The notes beneath the pieces were generated by a model. That model was given only the letters and a program-made list of their open reading frames with translations. It did not search any database and was not told the origin of the DNA. Made by a program: the position numbers and the translations under genes. Shown here piece by piece: positions 16,180-23,965 of a DNA stretch of 64,000 nt. Source of the stretch: Lewinellaceae bacterium (GTDB lineage: Bacteria > Bacteroidota > Bacteroidia > Chitinophagales > Saprospiraceae); contig JACJYA010000009.1 in the NCBI GenBank assembly GCA_020636315.1, positions 62,001 to 126,000 of the forward strand, read 5' to 3'. Every line of letters starts with the position of its first letter. Position 1 is the first letter of the stretch.

Positions 16180-17226
16180 ATGTGGAGAGACCTGAAATAT
16201 CTGATCGCATACGTTGCGCCGGTTGCGGCTTTCCTGGGCATCTACCTGCAGGGCGCCTGGTCATTCGGTAGCATTTACATAGGCTTTGTGACGATCCCCC
16301 TGCTGGAATTTTTCACGCCCCGTTCGGCTGAGAACATAGATCCGAAAAGAGAACCCCAAAGAGCAGCTTCCCGGTTCTTCGACATGCTGCTCTACCTCAA
16401 TATTCCGGTTCTCTACGGGCTCATTTGCTACTATTTCAACACCATTGCCGGTGGCGGGCTGGCCCCCTACGAAACGGTGGGCATGACACTCAGCGTAGGC
16501 CTGATCGTTGGCACAATAGGGATCAATGTTGCACATGAGCTGGGACATCGCTCCACGTGGTATGAGCAAATGATGTCGAAAGTGCTACTGCTTACCGCCC
16601 TTTACACTCATTTTTTCATCGAGCACAACCGGGGCCACCACAAGAATGTAGCCACCGACGAAGATCCCGCCTCCGCCCGCCTGGGGGAAAGCCTCTATGC
16701 CTTCTGGTGGCGCTCCATAACCGGCAGCTACCGCAATGCCTGGAAACTTGAGCGGGAACGCCTGGAAAAAAGGGGAAAGCCCTTTTGGAGTTGGACAAAT
16801 GAGATGATCCGCTTCACTGCTTTTCAGGCGCTCTACCTGCTGGCTATTGGCCTTATCTGGGGCTGGTTTATGATCGGTTATGCCGTGGCCATTGCCGTAG
16901 TAGGTTTTCTGATGCTGGAATCCGTCAACTACATCGAACATTACGGCCTGCGCCGGCAGAAACTGGATAATGGCCGCTACGAACGCGTGAGCCCACGCCA
17001 TTCCTGGAATTCCGATCACGAGCTGGGCCGCATCTTTCTCTATGAATTGACGCGGCATTCCGACCACCATTTCAAAGCCAGCAGAAAGTACCAGATCCTG
17101 CGCCATTTTGACGACAGCCCTCAGCTTCCGATGGGGTATCCGGCGGCCATCCTGTTGTCTTTTGTGCCGCCGGCCTGGTTTAAAGTGATGGATAAGAAAG
17201 TAGGTGAGGTGAGGAGAACGAAATAG
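16180..17226 (+). CDS. alkB: AlkB-type alkane 1-monooxygenase / membrane di-iron hydroxylase
   Basis: This 348-residue integral membrane hydroxylase carries the histidine boxes of the AlkB/XylM group: HELGH (119-123), EHNRGHHKNVAT (148-159) and HSDHH (293-297). It also has the alkane-hydroxylase-type NYIEHYGLRR segment (250-259). Six or so hydrophobic helices flank these boxes, and the di-iron centre sits on the cytoplasmic face. The reaction would be oxygen-dependent terminal hydroxylation of an alkane, fatty acyl chain or similar hydrocarbon using electrons from a reductase. Classical AlkB uses rubredoxin, but none is encoded here; the divergent FAD/[2Fe-2S] reductase is the likely donor, as in XylMA. 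Its stop abuts the stop of the convergent LysE gene with no gap. Confidence 0.9.
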   Translation: MWRDLKYLIAYVAPVAAFLGIYLQGAWSFGSIYIGFVTIPLLEFFTPRSAENIDPKREPQRAASRFFDMLLYLNIPVLYGLICYYFNTIAGGGLAPYETVGMTLSVGLIVGTIGINVAHELGHRSTWYEQMMSKVLLLTALYTHFFIEHNRGHHKNVATDEDPASARLGESLYAFWWRSITGSYRNAWKLERERLEKRGKPFWSWTNEMIRFTAFQALYLLAIGLIWGWFMIGYAVAIAVVGFLMLESVNYIEHYGLRRQKLDNGRYERVSPRHSWNSDHELGRIFLYELTRHSDHHFKASRKYQILRHFDDSPQLPMGYPAAILLSFVPPAWFKVMDKKVGEVRRTK

Positions 17227-17862
17227 TTACAACATGAGCACTCTGGCCAGCAACACCAGGGCAAAAACGATCAGCGCTCCACCTGAGATGCGGCGCAGCC
17301 ACAGCAGGTGGATAGGCTTCAACACCCGGCGGATACGCTTGGAAAGCACGACCTTGGAAAAATCCGTAAATACAATGGTGCCGAAGATGCTGCCGAAGAA
17401 AAGGATAGCCTCCCGGCTGTCGAGCCCTCCGTCGATGACCATGGTGGTGGTTACGCCGATCCAGAAGAAAAAGGTGAAAGGGTTGATGGTATTGATGAGA
17501 AAGCCTTTCATCCACAGGGAGAAATAGCTGGATGCGCGAAAAGTGTTTTTTGTCCATTGGGGCTTTCCTCCGGCTTTGGGTGCCGTAAGCAGTGCGCCCA
17601 GCCCGAAGAGGGTTAGGGTAATGCTCCCGGCTATGCCCAGGTAAAGAGCAAATTCGGGCGACTCCACCAGGCGGGTGACATAGGATACTCCAAAATAGGC
17701 GCCGAAGATGAATAACACATCGCTGACCCAGATGCCGAGCCCCACCATGGCGCCGGCGCGGATACCCTGCTCTACTCCCGCTTGTATCAATGCAAAGAAA
17801 ATAGGCCCTACCAGGATGGCCAGGATCAACCCGAGTTTTATGCCGTCAAAAATGAGATGCAT
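17227..17862 (-). CDS. LysE-family amino acid/metabolite exporter
   Basis: The 211-residue protein has six hydrophobic segments and the LysE/RhtB start pattern IKLGLILAILVGPIFFALIQAGVEQGIRAGAMVGLGI, including the conserved GP..F....G...G. The family exports amino acids or related small molecules across the inner membrane. KGFLINTINPFTFFFWIGV around residue 120 is the second conserved block, with its N-P. The substrate is unknown. It is the last leftward gene of a same-strand run beginning with the GH3-family gene (36-bp gap). Confidence 0.85.
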   Translation of the reverse strand: MHLIFDGIKLGLILAILVGPIFFALIQAGVEQGIRAGAMVGLGIWVSDVLFIFGAYFGVSYVTRLVESPEFALYLGIAGSITLTLFGLGALLTAPKAGGKPQWTKNTFRASSYFSLWMKGFLINTINPFTFFFWIGVTTTMVIDGGLDSREAILFFGSIFGTIVFTDFSKVVLSKRIRRVLKPIHLLWLRRISGGALIVFALVLLARVLML

Positions 17863-17898
17863 CCTTCTTCAACATTGTTTTACCGTGAAACAGGAGTT

Positions 17899-19461
17899 CT
17901 ACCCGCTATGGGAAATGCGGGCGGCATTATCCCGGTTTTTAAGCTCCTGCCGGACGAAGCGCTCCCATTCGGCAAACTGCCGGCCCTTCATTACCCGGGG
18001 GAATTTATTCTGCCCTCCCATTTTCCCCTGGGATTCCTGCCACTGATAGAAGAGCCCCACCGGGATCGTTTGCACCTGGATGTGGAGTAAAGAGTTGCGT
18101 TCGGTACGGTAATCATCGTTTATTTCCTTCAGCCGTTCATCCAGCAGGCTGGCGACGGCATCACTATCGGCTTTGGGTTCACAACCAATAAACCATTTGT
18201 GGATATAACCACCTTCCTCGACCAGTGGGCTGACGGTAAATTCCCGGATGTTGACATTCAGTTCTTCCTCCACATATTGAATGCCCTGATTCATATTGTC
18301 CACCGAAAGATGTTCTCCGCAGATACTCAGAAAATGTTTGGTGCGCCCCGTGATGATGATCTCCCACCGCTCTTTGTCGGTAAACCGGACGGTATCGCCG
18401 ATGAGGTAACGCCAGGCGCCGGAACAGGTACTGATCAAAAGGGCATAATCTACGCCTTCCTGCACTTCTTCCAGAGATAGTGCCTGCGGCTGGCTGATCA
18501 TCTGGCCATCTTCATTGAAGTTATTGGAATTGAAGGGGACAAACTCGAAAAAGATGCCGTTGCGCACCAGGAGCCGCATACCCCGGGTGCCGGGGCGGTC
18601 CTGATAGGAGATAAAGCCTTCCGAAGCCAGGTAGGTGTCCATGTAGATCAGCGGCCGGGCAAAGAGCTTTTCAAATCCTTTCTTCAGCGGCTCGAAGGCG
18701 ATGCCGCCGTGCACACAAACCCGCAGATTAGGCCATATCTGGTGAATATTGTCCAGTTTATGGTATTCGATAATGCGCTCTATCATGAGTTGCAGCCAGG
18801 AAGGGATGCCGACAATGAACCCGATATCCCAGTCCGGGGCCAGGCGGGCGATCTCATTGATGCGCTCCTCCCAGTCGCGTATCCTCGCGATTTCCATACC
18901 CGGCTTGTAATACGGCCTCAACCAGAACGGCGGCCGGCTGGCATTGATGCCGCTGAGGTCTCCCATAAAGTAATCTCCCTGGCTCTGCAGGTCGCTGCTG
19001 CCCCCCAGCATGAGCATGGGTTTGGTATAAAGTTCGGGGTCAACATCAAAGTTGGTCAGAGCAAAGAACATCTTCAGGCCGGCGTGGCGCATGGCCCGCT
19101 GCATTTCGTCTGAAACGGGAATGTGCTTACTTGGGGCGCCGGAAGTACCGGAACTGAGCGCAAAATATTTGATCTTTCCCCGCCAGGACACATTTTCGAC
19201 CCCTCTTAGCGCCATGTGCCACCAGCGGTCATACATGGTGTCATAGTCAAATATCGGAACTTTGTTCTGAAATTCCGCGGCCAGGCGCTCTGCTTTCAGC
19301 AGGTCTTTAAAGTCGTAATATTGCCCGAAGGCCGTATGTTGGGCCCGTTTAAGCAAGCGGCGCAGCGTATGGTTCTGGAGGCGCATGGGATCCACCTGGC
19401 GGTGCTCCAGTTTTTCACCAATACGTAATCCTCTTTTCAGCAGGTTCCCAAAGAAAGGCAT
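17899..19461 (-). CDS. GH3-family acyl-adenylate-forming protein
   Basis: The 520-residue protein belongs to the GH3 superfamily of acyl-acid amido synthetases, first known from plants but common in Bacteroidota. The ATP/phosphate-binding loop is FALSSGTSGAPSKHIPVS (SSGTSG at 103-108). The adenylate-binding region includes MDTYLASEGFISYQD near residue 300 and YLIGDTVRFTDKERWEIIITGRTKHFLSICGEHLS with the mobile C-terminal domain. It activates a carboxylate with ATP and probably couples it to an amine. The bacterial substrate is unknown, so the plant hormone role should not be transferred. No lanthipeptide- or siderophore-type partner is nearby. Confidence 0.88.
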   Translation of the reverse strand: MPFFGNLLKRGLRIGEKLEHRQVDPMRLQNHTLRRLLKRAQHTAFGQYYDFKDLLKAERLAAEFQNKVPIFDYDTMYDRWWHMALRGVENVSWRGKIKYFALSSGTSGAPSKHIPVSDEMQRAMRHAGLKMFFALTNFDVDPELYTKPMLMLGGSSDLQSQGDYFMGDLSGINASRPPFWLRPYYKPGMEIARIRDWEERINEIARLAPDWDIGFIVGIPSWLQLMIERIIEYHKLDNIHQIWPNLRVCVHGGIAFEPLKKGFEKLFARPLIYMDTYLASEGFISYQDRPGTRGMRLLVRNGIFFEFVPFNSNNFNEDGQMISQPQALSLEEVQEGVDYALLISTCSGAWRYLIGDTVRFTDKERWEIIITGRTKHFLSICGEHLSVDNMNQGIQYVEEELNVNIREFTVSPLVEEGGYIHKWFIGCEPKADSDAVASLLDERLKEINDDYRTERNSLLHIQVQTIPVGLFYQWQESQGKMGGQNKFPRVMKGRQFAEWERFVRQELKNRDNAARISHSG

Positions 19462-19597
19462 AGCAATAAGGTTTTCCAGTGATTCTGCTAAATTTAGTAA
19501 AAGTAGGCCACATTAATAAATGAAAAGGGGTAAGGAAACAAGCTTCATTATTCCTCATCCGATGGAGCAGGCAGAATTCTTTCCGTTCCGCCCAGCC

Positions 19598-20011
19598 TTA
19601 GCCGTAAACTGTAGCTACCAGCCTGCGGGCGCCGCCGTGATTGCGGAATTCGCACAGGTAAATGCCTTGCCAGGTGCCCAGGTTGAGCCGGCCGTTGGTA
19701 ATGGGAATACTTACGGAAGAGCCGATCAAAGCGGCTTTGATATGGGCGGGCATATCATCCGGGCCTTCAATGGTGTGCCGGAGGAAAGGTAGGTTTTCCG
19801 GAACAATATGGTTGAAAATGCTTTCGAAATCGGTTCGCACGTCGGGGTCAGCATTCTCATTGATCACCAGAGCGGCAGAAGTATGCTTGATGAAGAGGTG
19901 CAGGATGCCCCGGCCAGGCAGGCCTTCCGGCAATTGGCGTTGAACCTCGCCGGTGATGACATGGTATCCCCGGGGATAGGGTTGCAGGGTAAATTCTTTT
20001 TGTAAGACCAT
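19598..20011 (-). CDS. yjbQ: YjbQ/UPF0047 family protein
   Basis: The 137-residue protein has the whole UPF0047 core: LFIKHTSAALVINENADPDVRTD, with the conserved His and Asp, and NGRLNLGTWQGIYLCEFRNHGG. These proteins have weak in vitro thiamine-phosphate synthase activity and a trimeric metal-site fold; the physiological role is unsettled. The gene is monocistronic by spacing, with a TATCTTTG promoter box 21 bp upstream of the start. Family assignment is firm; function is not. Confidence 0.9.
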   Translation of the reverse strand: MVLQKEFTLQPYPRGYHVITGEVQRQLPEGLPGRGILHLFIKHTSAALVINENADPDVRTDFESIFNHIVPENLPFLRHTIEGPDDMPAHIKAALIGSSVSIPITNGRLNLGTWQGIYLCEFRNHGGARRLVATVYG

Positions 20012-20031
20012 TTTTGCTGCGCTTATGAAGC

Positions 20032-20039
20032 CAAAGATA
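20032..20039 (-). promoter_or_regulatory. TAnnTTTG promoter box candidate for yjbQ
   Basis: Minus-strand TATCTTTG, an exact consensus match, 21 bp upstream of the yjbQ start. Confidence 0.4.
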
Positions 20040-20092
20040 AGGCCAATTGCCCGGTTCCCGGTAATTCTTCCCCCGAACGAAGTTGGCTGCGG

Positions 20093-20923
20093 TTATTTCC
20101 GCCTTCCGTATTCCGGGCACCGGATGTCTCCGAAGTAATATACCAGGCCGACACCGAGGAAAACGAAGCTGTCATTGTTATTGCTGTTGCCCCGCTGGGT
20201 GCCTTTTTCCCCTATCTGGCTGTCTTCCACCCCGGGGATGGGAATCGACCGGTCGGAAAGGGCCACAGCCGTTTGATTGCGCAACTTGAGCAGGTCTTTT
20301 TTATCAGGATACACGGTGCTGACATCATCAAGGTAATCGGTGAACAGGCTGCGGGCGCTGAGCTCGAAGTTGAGGCTCCACTCGTAGCTCAGGTCCAGCT
20401 TGATACCCAGGCCATAGGCCAATCCGCCGCTGACACTGTAATACTCCTCACCCTTGAACTGGCCTTCGGTCCCAAGAGGGCGCAATTCCACCATTTCTCC
20501 CTGATACGAGGTCTTCGGGTTGAAATGGAAAACATTAAAGCCGGCAAAAATGTAAGGAGTGAAGAATTCATCCTTACTGCCGTGAGTATAGGGTAAGAAA
20601 TTAAACTCCAGTTGGGCGGCTCCATCGATCAGAATGGATTCAAAGTTCAGGTTTCTGGATTGCTCGAAGGGGTTGCTGGAATTGGCGTCGTCGGCCATCA
20701 CCTTGCCGTAATTGGCAGACATCTTAAAGCACAGCCGGTTATTGAAATTGTAGCGCGCGATGATGCCGCCGGCCAGGCCCGGCATGCTGAGGTCATAATT
20801 GGTGTTCAGGTCCCCGAAATAATAGGAGGCGCCCAGCCAACCGCCGGCTTCCCATCCCTTTTGGGCATGCGCCAGTGAGATCGTTCCCAGGATTATGGTT
20901 GCTAAAAGTATCGTTTTTTTCAC
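20093..20923 (-). CDS. DUF6089/PorG-like outer-membrane beta-barrel protein
   Basis: The 276-residue protein has a signal peptide (MKKTILLATIILGTISLAHAQ). Its mature barrel begins EAGGWLGASYYFGDLNTNYDLSMPGLAGGIIARYNFNNRLCFK, the recognisable start of the DUF6089 family. This family includes PorG, an outer-membrane component of the type IX secretion machinery, although many genomes carry several paralogues. The strands end with FLGVGLVYYFGDIRCPEY. Given two T9SS-sorted proteins in this window, a T9SS link is plausible but not shown. A TATCTTTG promoter box is 29 bp upstream. Confidence 0.8.
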   Translation of the reverse strand: MKKTILLATIILGTISLAHAQKGWEAGGWLGASYYFGDLNTNYDLSMPGLAGGIIARYNFNNRLCFKMSANYGKVMADDANSSNPFEQSRNLNFESILIDGAAQLEFNFLPYTHGSKDEFFTPYIFAGFNVFHFNPKTSYQGEMVELRPLGTEGQFKGEEYYSVSGGLAYGLGIKLDLSYEWSLNFELSARSLFTDYLDDVSTVYPDKKDLLKLRNQTAVALSDRSIPIPGVEDSQIGEKGTQRGNSNNNDSFVFLGVGLVYYFGDIRCPEYGRRK

Positions 20924-20951
20924 TTCTGTTCTATTTTTTAAAACCGAGGTG

Positions 20952-20959
20952 CAAAGATA
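20952..20959 (-). promoter_or_regulatory. TAnnTTTG promoter box candidate for the DUF6089 gene
   Basis: Minus-strand TATCTTTG, an exact match to the Bacteroidota -7 consensus, 29 bp upstream of the start at 20923. Confidence 0.42.
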
Positions 20960-21110
20960 GGGTTAAAATCCGGGAATAGAACGGAAAAACCAGGAACCAT
21001 GGTATATTCACTAACCGATAAAGGAACAGATCAAACCGGAAACGACAAATCGGGGAATAATACCCGCAACGCCACCGGAAAAACCCTGTAAAATCCTGTA
21101 AAATCCTGAC

Positions 21111-21118
21111 TAACTTTG
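21111..21118 (+). promoter_or_regulatory. TAnnTTTG promoter box candidate for the NPP-family gene
   Basis: TAACTTTG lies 28 bp before the ATG at 21147. It directly follows a tandem duplication of TGTAAAATCC (two copies at about 21088-21107), which could be a regulator site or a slippage product. Confidence 0.4.
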
Positions 21119-21146
21119 CCTCCTCAACAAAAGACCTGAACCAGCC

Positions 21147-22385
21147 ATGCGCTTCCTCCTCCTGTTCATCCTGTTTCTGTTCAGCCAGGCTGTTCCGGCC
21201 CAAACCAACCGCCCGGAACACTATGATAAGCCATACGTCATCCTCATCTCCTGCGATGGGCTGCGCTACGATTATGTTGGCCGTTTTCGCCCTCCCAACC
21301 TGCTGAAGTTCATCGAGGAGGGGGCCCAGGCCTTCTCCATGATCTCCAGTTTCCCCGCCAAGACATTCCCCAACCACTACACCATTGCAACCGGCCTTTA
21401 CCCCGAGAACCACGGACTGGTGGACAATACCTTTTACGACCCTCAGCGAAAGGAATTCTACCGCACCGGCAACCGGAAAGCCGTTGAGGATGGCAGTTGG
21501 TATAAAGGAACCCCGCTGTGGGTCAATGCCGAGCAGAACGGGATGGTTTCGGCCAGCTATTTCTTTGTGGGCTCTGAAGCAGATATTCAGGGGGTTCGCC
21601 CTACCTCTTTCTTTACTTACGATGGCTCCGTCCCGAACGAAGCCCGCGTACAACAGGTGCTGGACTGGCTGGCCCTACCCGAGGCCGAACGCCCGCACAT
21701 GATCACGCTCTATTTTTCAGATATGGACGATGCCGGCCACCGATACGGCCCTACCGACGACGAACACATCGGCCCTGCCCTTCTGGAACTGGACAAAGTG
21801 CTGGGGCAACTCTTCCGGGGCGTCGAAGCTACCGGCCTGCCCGTCAACACATTCATCGTCTCTGACCACGGCATGATCGACGTTGCCCCGGATAAGCTCA
21901 TCAATATTGACCCGCTGGAACAAGACAGCCTGTACCTCATTGCCAACAACGGCGCCCTGGCCCACCTGTATCTGAAGGATGGCGCCGACAAGGACACCGT
22001 TTTCCGGTTCCTGAAATCAAAAGAAGATCATTTTCAGGTATATAAAATTGAAGATTTTCCTTTTTATCATTGCAGCCAGGACAATCCGAGGCTGGGCGAT
22101 CTCATTCTGTTGCCCGAATACGGCTATTATCTTAGAGACAGCCGCCGGATCGCCCTGGCACAGGAAGGAAAGTTCAGGCAGGGAGGAGAGCATGGCTTTA
22201 ATCCCGAATTCCCGGAAATGCACGCCATCTTCTACGCCAACGGCCCGGCAATCAAAAAGGGCCTGACAATCCCTTCTTTCCGAAACGTCCACGTCTATCC
22301 CCTGATCTGCAGGATACTGGGGTTGCCGGCGCCGGATGATATCGATGGCAGGATTGAGGTGTTGGAGGAAATTTTGGCAGAATAG
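21147..22385 (+). CDS. NPP-family nucleotide pyrophosphatase/phosphodiesterase, exported
   Basis: This 412-residue enzyme belongs to the alkaline-phosphatase superfamily (type I phosphodiesterase/nucleotide pyrophosphatase). Residues 1-19 are a signal peptide ending in PAQ. The metal and nucleophile residues are visible: D37 in VILISCDGLRYD, T73 in PAKTFPNHYTIATG (the NPP TFPNHYT hallmark), SDMDDAGHRYG, VSDHGMID and GEHGFNPEFPEMHAIF. All six ligands expected for two zinc ions appear present. It should hydrolyse phosphodiester or pyrophosphate bonds of nucleotides or phospholipid head groups in the periplasm. The exact substrate is unknown. Confidence 0.93.
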   Translation: MRFLLLFILFLFSQAVPAQTNRPEHYDKPYVILISCDGLRYDYVGRFRPPNLLKFIEEGAQAFSMISSFPAKTFPNHYTIATGLYPENHGLVDNTFYDPQRKEFYRTGNRKAVEDGSWYKGTPLWVNAEQNGMVSASYFFVGSEADIQGVRPTSFFTYDGSVPNEARVQQVLDWLALPEAERPHMITLYFSDMDDAGHRYGPTDDEHIGPALLELDKVLGQLFRGVEATGLPVNTFIVSDHGMIDVAPDKLINIDPLEQDSLYLIANNGALAHLYLKDGADKDTVFRFLKSKEDHFQVYKIEDFPFYHCSQDNPRLGDLILLPEYGYYLRDSRRIALAQEGKFRQGGEHGFNPEFPEMHAIFYANGPAIKKGLTIPSFRNVHVYPLICRILGLPAPDDIDGRIEVLEEILAE

Positions 22386-22420
22386 AATATCAGGAAACAG
22401 AGAACGGAGAGCAGGAAACA

Positions 22421-22453
22421 GTATATCAGGGGGCGTTCCGCTCTCTGATATAC
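22421..22453 (+). terminator. hairpin after the NPP gene, terminator candidate
   Basis: A perfect 9-bp inverted repeat GTATATCAG / CTGATATAC (22421-22429, 22445-22453) is followed by TCTTATCC. It sits 35 bp after the NPP stop. The T-run is weak, so it may instead be a processed 3' hairpin. The preceding 22388-22420 contains two AGGAAACAG repeats. Confidence 0.35.
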
Positions 22454-22531
22454 TCTTATCCACTTACTACTGACAATTATCATTTCCTTTTTCCCGGGTA
22501 ACTCCTAGTTTTTGGAAAAAACAGAACCACC

Positions 22532-22810
22532 ATGTCCACGAAAACCCTGAATGAATTTCACCGGGAGCTGAGTTGGTCCACGCGGATCTATACCTTACTC
22601 ACCATAGCTATTGCCGTCGGAGCCCTGATTTTTGATGCCTGGAACACCAACTGGGCCATGACCATGGTTATGGGGCTGGCGATTGTCCTCTTTGTGGAAA
22701 GCTTTGCATTCTACTTCCAGCATCACCCCCGCGCCTGGCGCCTGGTGAAGTGGGGCCTTTTGTTATTATTATTATTGTTGTTACTCACCGGAGCACTTGT
22801 AAAGCGCTGA
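22532..22810 (+). CDS. small hypothetical membrane protein
   Basis: The 92-residue product is not recognised. It has three predicted hydrophobic helices: about residues 17-33 (IYTLLTIAIAVGALIF), 39-60 (WAMTMVMGLAIVLFVESFAFYF) and 70-88, where a run of nine leucines is encoded largely by TTATTATTATT-type codons. The N-terminus (MSTKTLNEFHRELSWSTR) is hydrophilic. The coding look and the ATG with clean spacing make it likely real. The leucine repeat is a low-complexity, slippage-prone stretch. It sits alone between the NPP and nnrE genes, and no function is proposed. Confidence 0.65.
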   Translation: MSTKTLNEFHRELSWSTRIYTLLTIAIAVGALIFDAWNTNWAMTMVMGLAIVLFVESFAFYFQHHPRAWRLVKWGLLLLLLLLLLTGALVKR

Positions 22811-23155
22811 ATTGATTCCTTGCCATACAGGCCACGTGCCCCCCGGTTTTTACGGCAGGTTGTGTGAAAGTTGTTGAAAATCAGGAACCTTACTCTGCCT
22901 TTTAATGCTTCCCCTTTGATTGGTGAATTCACCGAAAAACTTTAGTTTGCGGAAAATTGGCCTCACCATTATGAAAATTGACCTTTCCACTGTTGAAGTA
23001 TCTCCATTGATTTTGATACCCGGCCCCGGCAGAGGAAGGCCGTTCTGCAATTCCTGGGACAATAATATTTTTATTCCCGGATGGAGTTCTTTTTGGCCCT
23101 GATCTACCCCTTTATTGAATAAATGGCGTACTATTGTAGTTAAACTAATTACCCC
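22811..23155. other. 345-bp intergenic region, no confident gene
   Basis: A leftward frame (22850-23248) and a rightward 60-codon frame (22920-23102) exist, but neither shows a domain, and the leftward one runs into nnrE. A TACTATTG sequence near 23129 could be a degenerate promoter for nnrE. Confidence 0.35.
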
Positions 23156-23899
23156 ATGAGCAGTATTCGGGTTTATCGCGACCCTCTCCCCACTATTGAT
23201 GTTCCCCAAATGGCTGAAATAAGCCGCCTCATGGCCGAGGAATACCACATCAGCCCCCTTCAGTCAATGGAGAATACAGGCCGTTGCCTGGCTATTCTTG
23301 CGCGTGACCGGTTTCTGGAAAGCAACCCTTCCGGCAAAAGGGTAATGGTGCTTGCCGGCACCGGATCCAATGGCGGAGGCGCCCTGGCCTGTGCCCGCCG
23401 GCTGAACGGATGGGGTGCAGAAGTAGAAGTTTACACTGCTTCTGCCCGGGAACGGATGAACCCGGAATCGATCCACCAACTCTCCATCCTCGAGCGCATG
23501 GGCATTTCCATAAGAAGTGGCAAAGAATTGGGCGCAACGCTGGGTTTTGACCTCATCATCGATGGAATTATTGGCTACAACCTCTCGGGAGACCCCGAAG
23601 GGCTGCCCCGGAAAATGATCGAATGGGCTAACAAATCTCCAATCCCGACACTTTCTCTGGATACTCCCTCCGGGCTGGACCTGGCCACCGGAAAGGCCCA
23701 TACGCCTACCATCAAAGCCCGGGCAACCCTCACCCTCGGCCTGCCCAAGTCCGGGCTTTACGCAGAAGAGGTGCTCCACCTGCGTGGTGAGCTTTATCTG
23801 GCGGACATAGGAGTGCCGCCTTCACTATTTGAAGAGCCAGGTTTGGAAATAAAAGCGGCGCCAATCTTCTGCGAGTCAGATGTCTTAAGGATTGAATAA
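23156..23899 (+). CDS. nnrE: NAD(P)H-hydrate epimerase (YjeF N-terminal domain protein)
   Basis: This enzyme interconverts R and S epimers of hydrated NAD(P)H so the dehydratase can repair them. The 247-residue protein is a single YjeF-N Rossmann domain. Features include MVLAGTGSNGGGALACARRL (the family GxGNNGGDGL loop, here with SNGGGA in place of NNGGDG), FDLIIDGIIGYNLSGDP, and SLDTPSGLDLATGK (family DIPSGLxxxTG). The Asp of the GGDG loop is replaced by Gly, so activity should be checked. No dehydratase (NnrD) domain is fused. It is convergent with the M16 protease gene. Confidence 0.85.
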   Translation: MSSIRVYRDPLPTIDVPQMAEISRLMAEEYHISPLQSMENTGRCLAILARDRFLESNPSGKRVMVLAGTGSNGGGALACARRLNGWGAEVEVYTASARERMNPESIHQLSILERMGISIRSGKELGATLGFDLIIDGIIGYNLSGDPEGLPRKMIEWANKSPIPTLSLDTPSGLDLATGKAHTPTIKARATLTLGLPKSGLYAEEVLHLRGELYLADIGVPPSLFEEPGLEIKAAPIFCESDVLRIE

Positions 23900-23923
23900 A
23901 ATCAAAGTTTCATTCTGTTGCCG

Positions 23924-23943
23924 AAAAAGCCCTTAAGGAAGGG
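23924..23943 (-). terminator. terminator candidate for the M16 protease gene
   Basis: Read on the minus strand, CCCTT-CCTT-AAGGG (23930-23943) is followed by CTTTTTCGG. It lies 22 bp past the stop of the M16 gene. The stem is short. Confidence 0.4.
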
Positions 23944-23965
23944 AAGGAAAAAACAGGGACTAGGT

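Noticed and set aside
17899..19461. Biosynthetic gene cluster around the GH3 adenylase
   Set aside because: No carrier protein, condensation domain or tailoring enzymes are adjacent; neighbours are a LysE exporter and YjbQ.
20931..21653. 240-codon leftward open frame
   Set aside because: It is antisense to the start of the NPP gene and covers its promoter; no recognisable domain.
22850..23248. Possible leftward 132-residue gene
   Set aside because: No domain, overlaps the start of nnrE, and codon pattern is not convincing.
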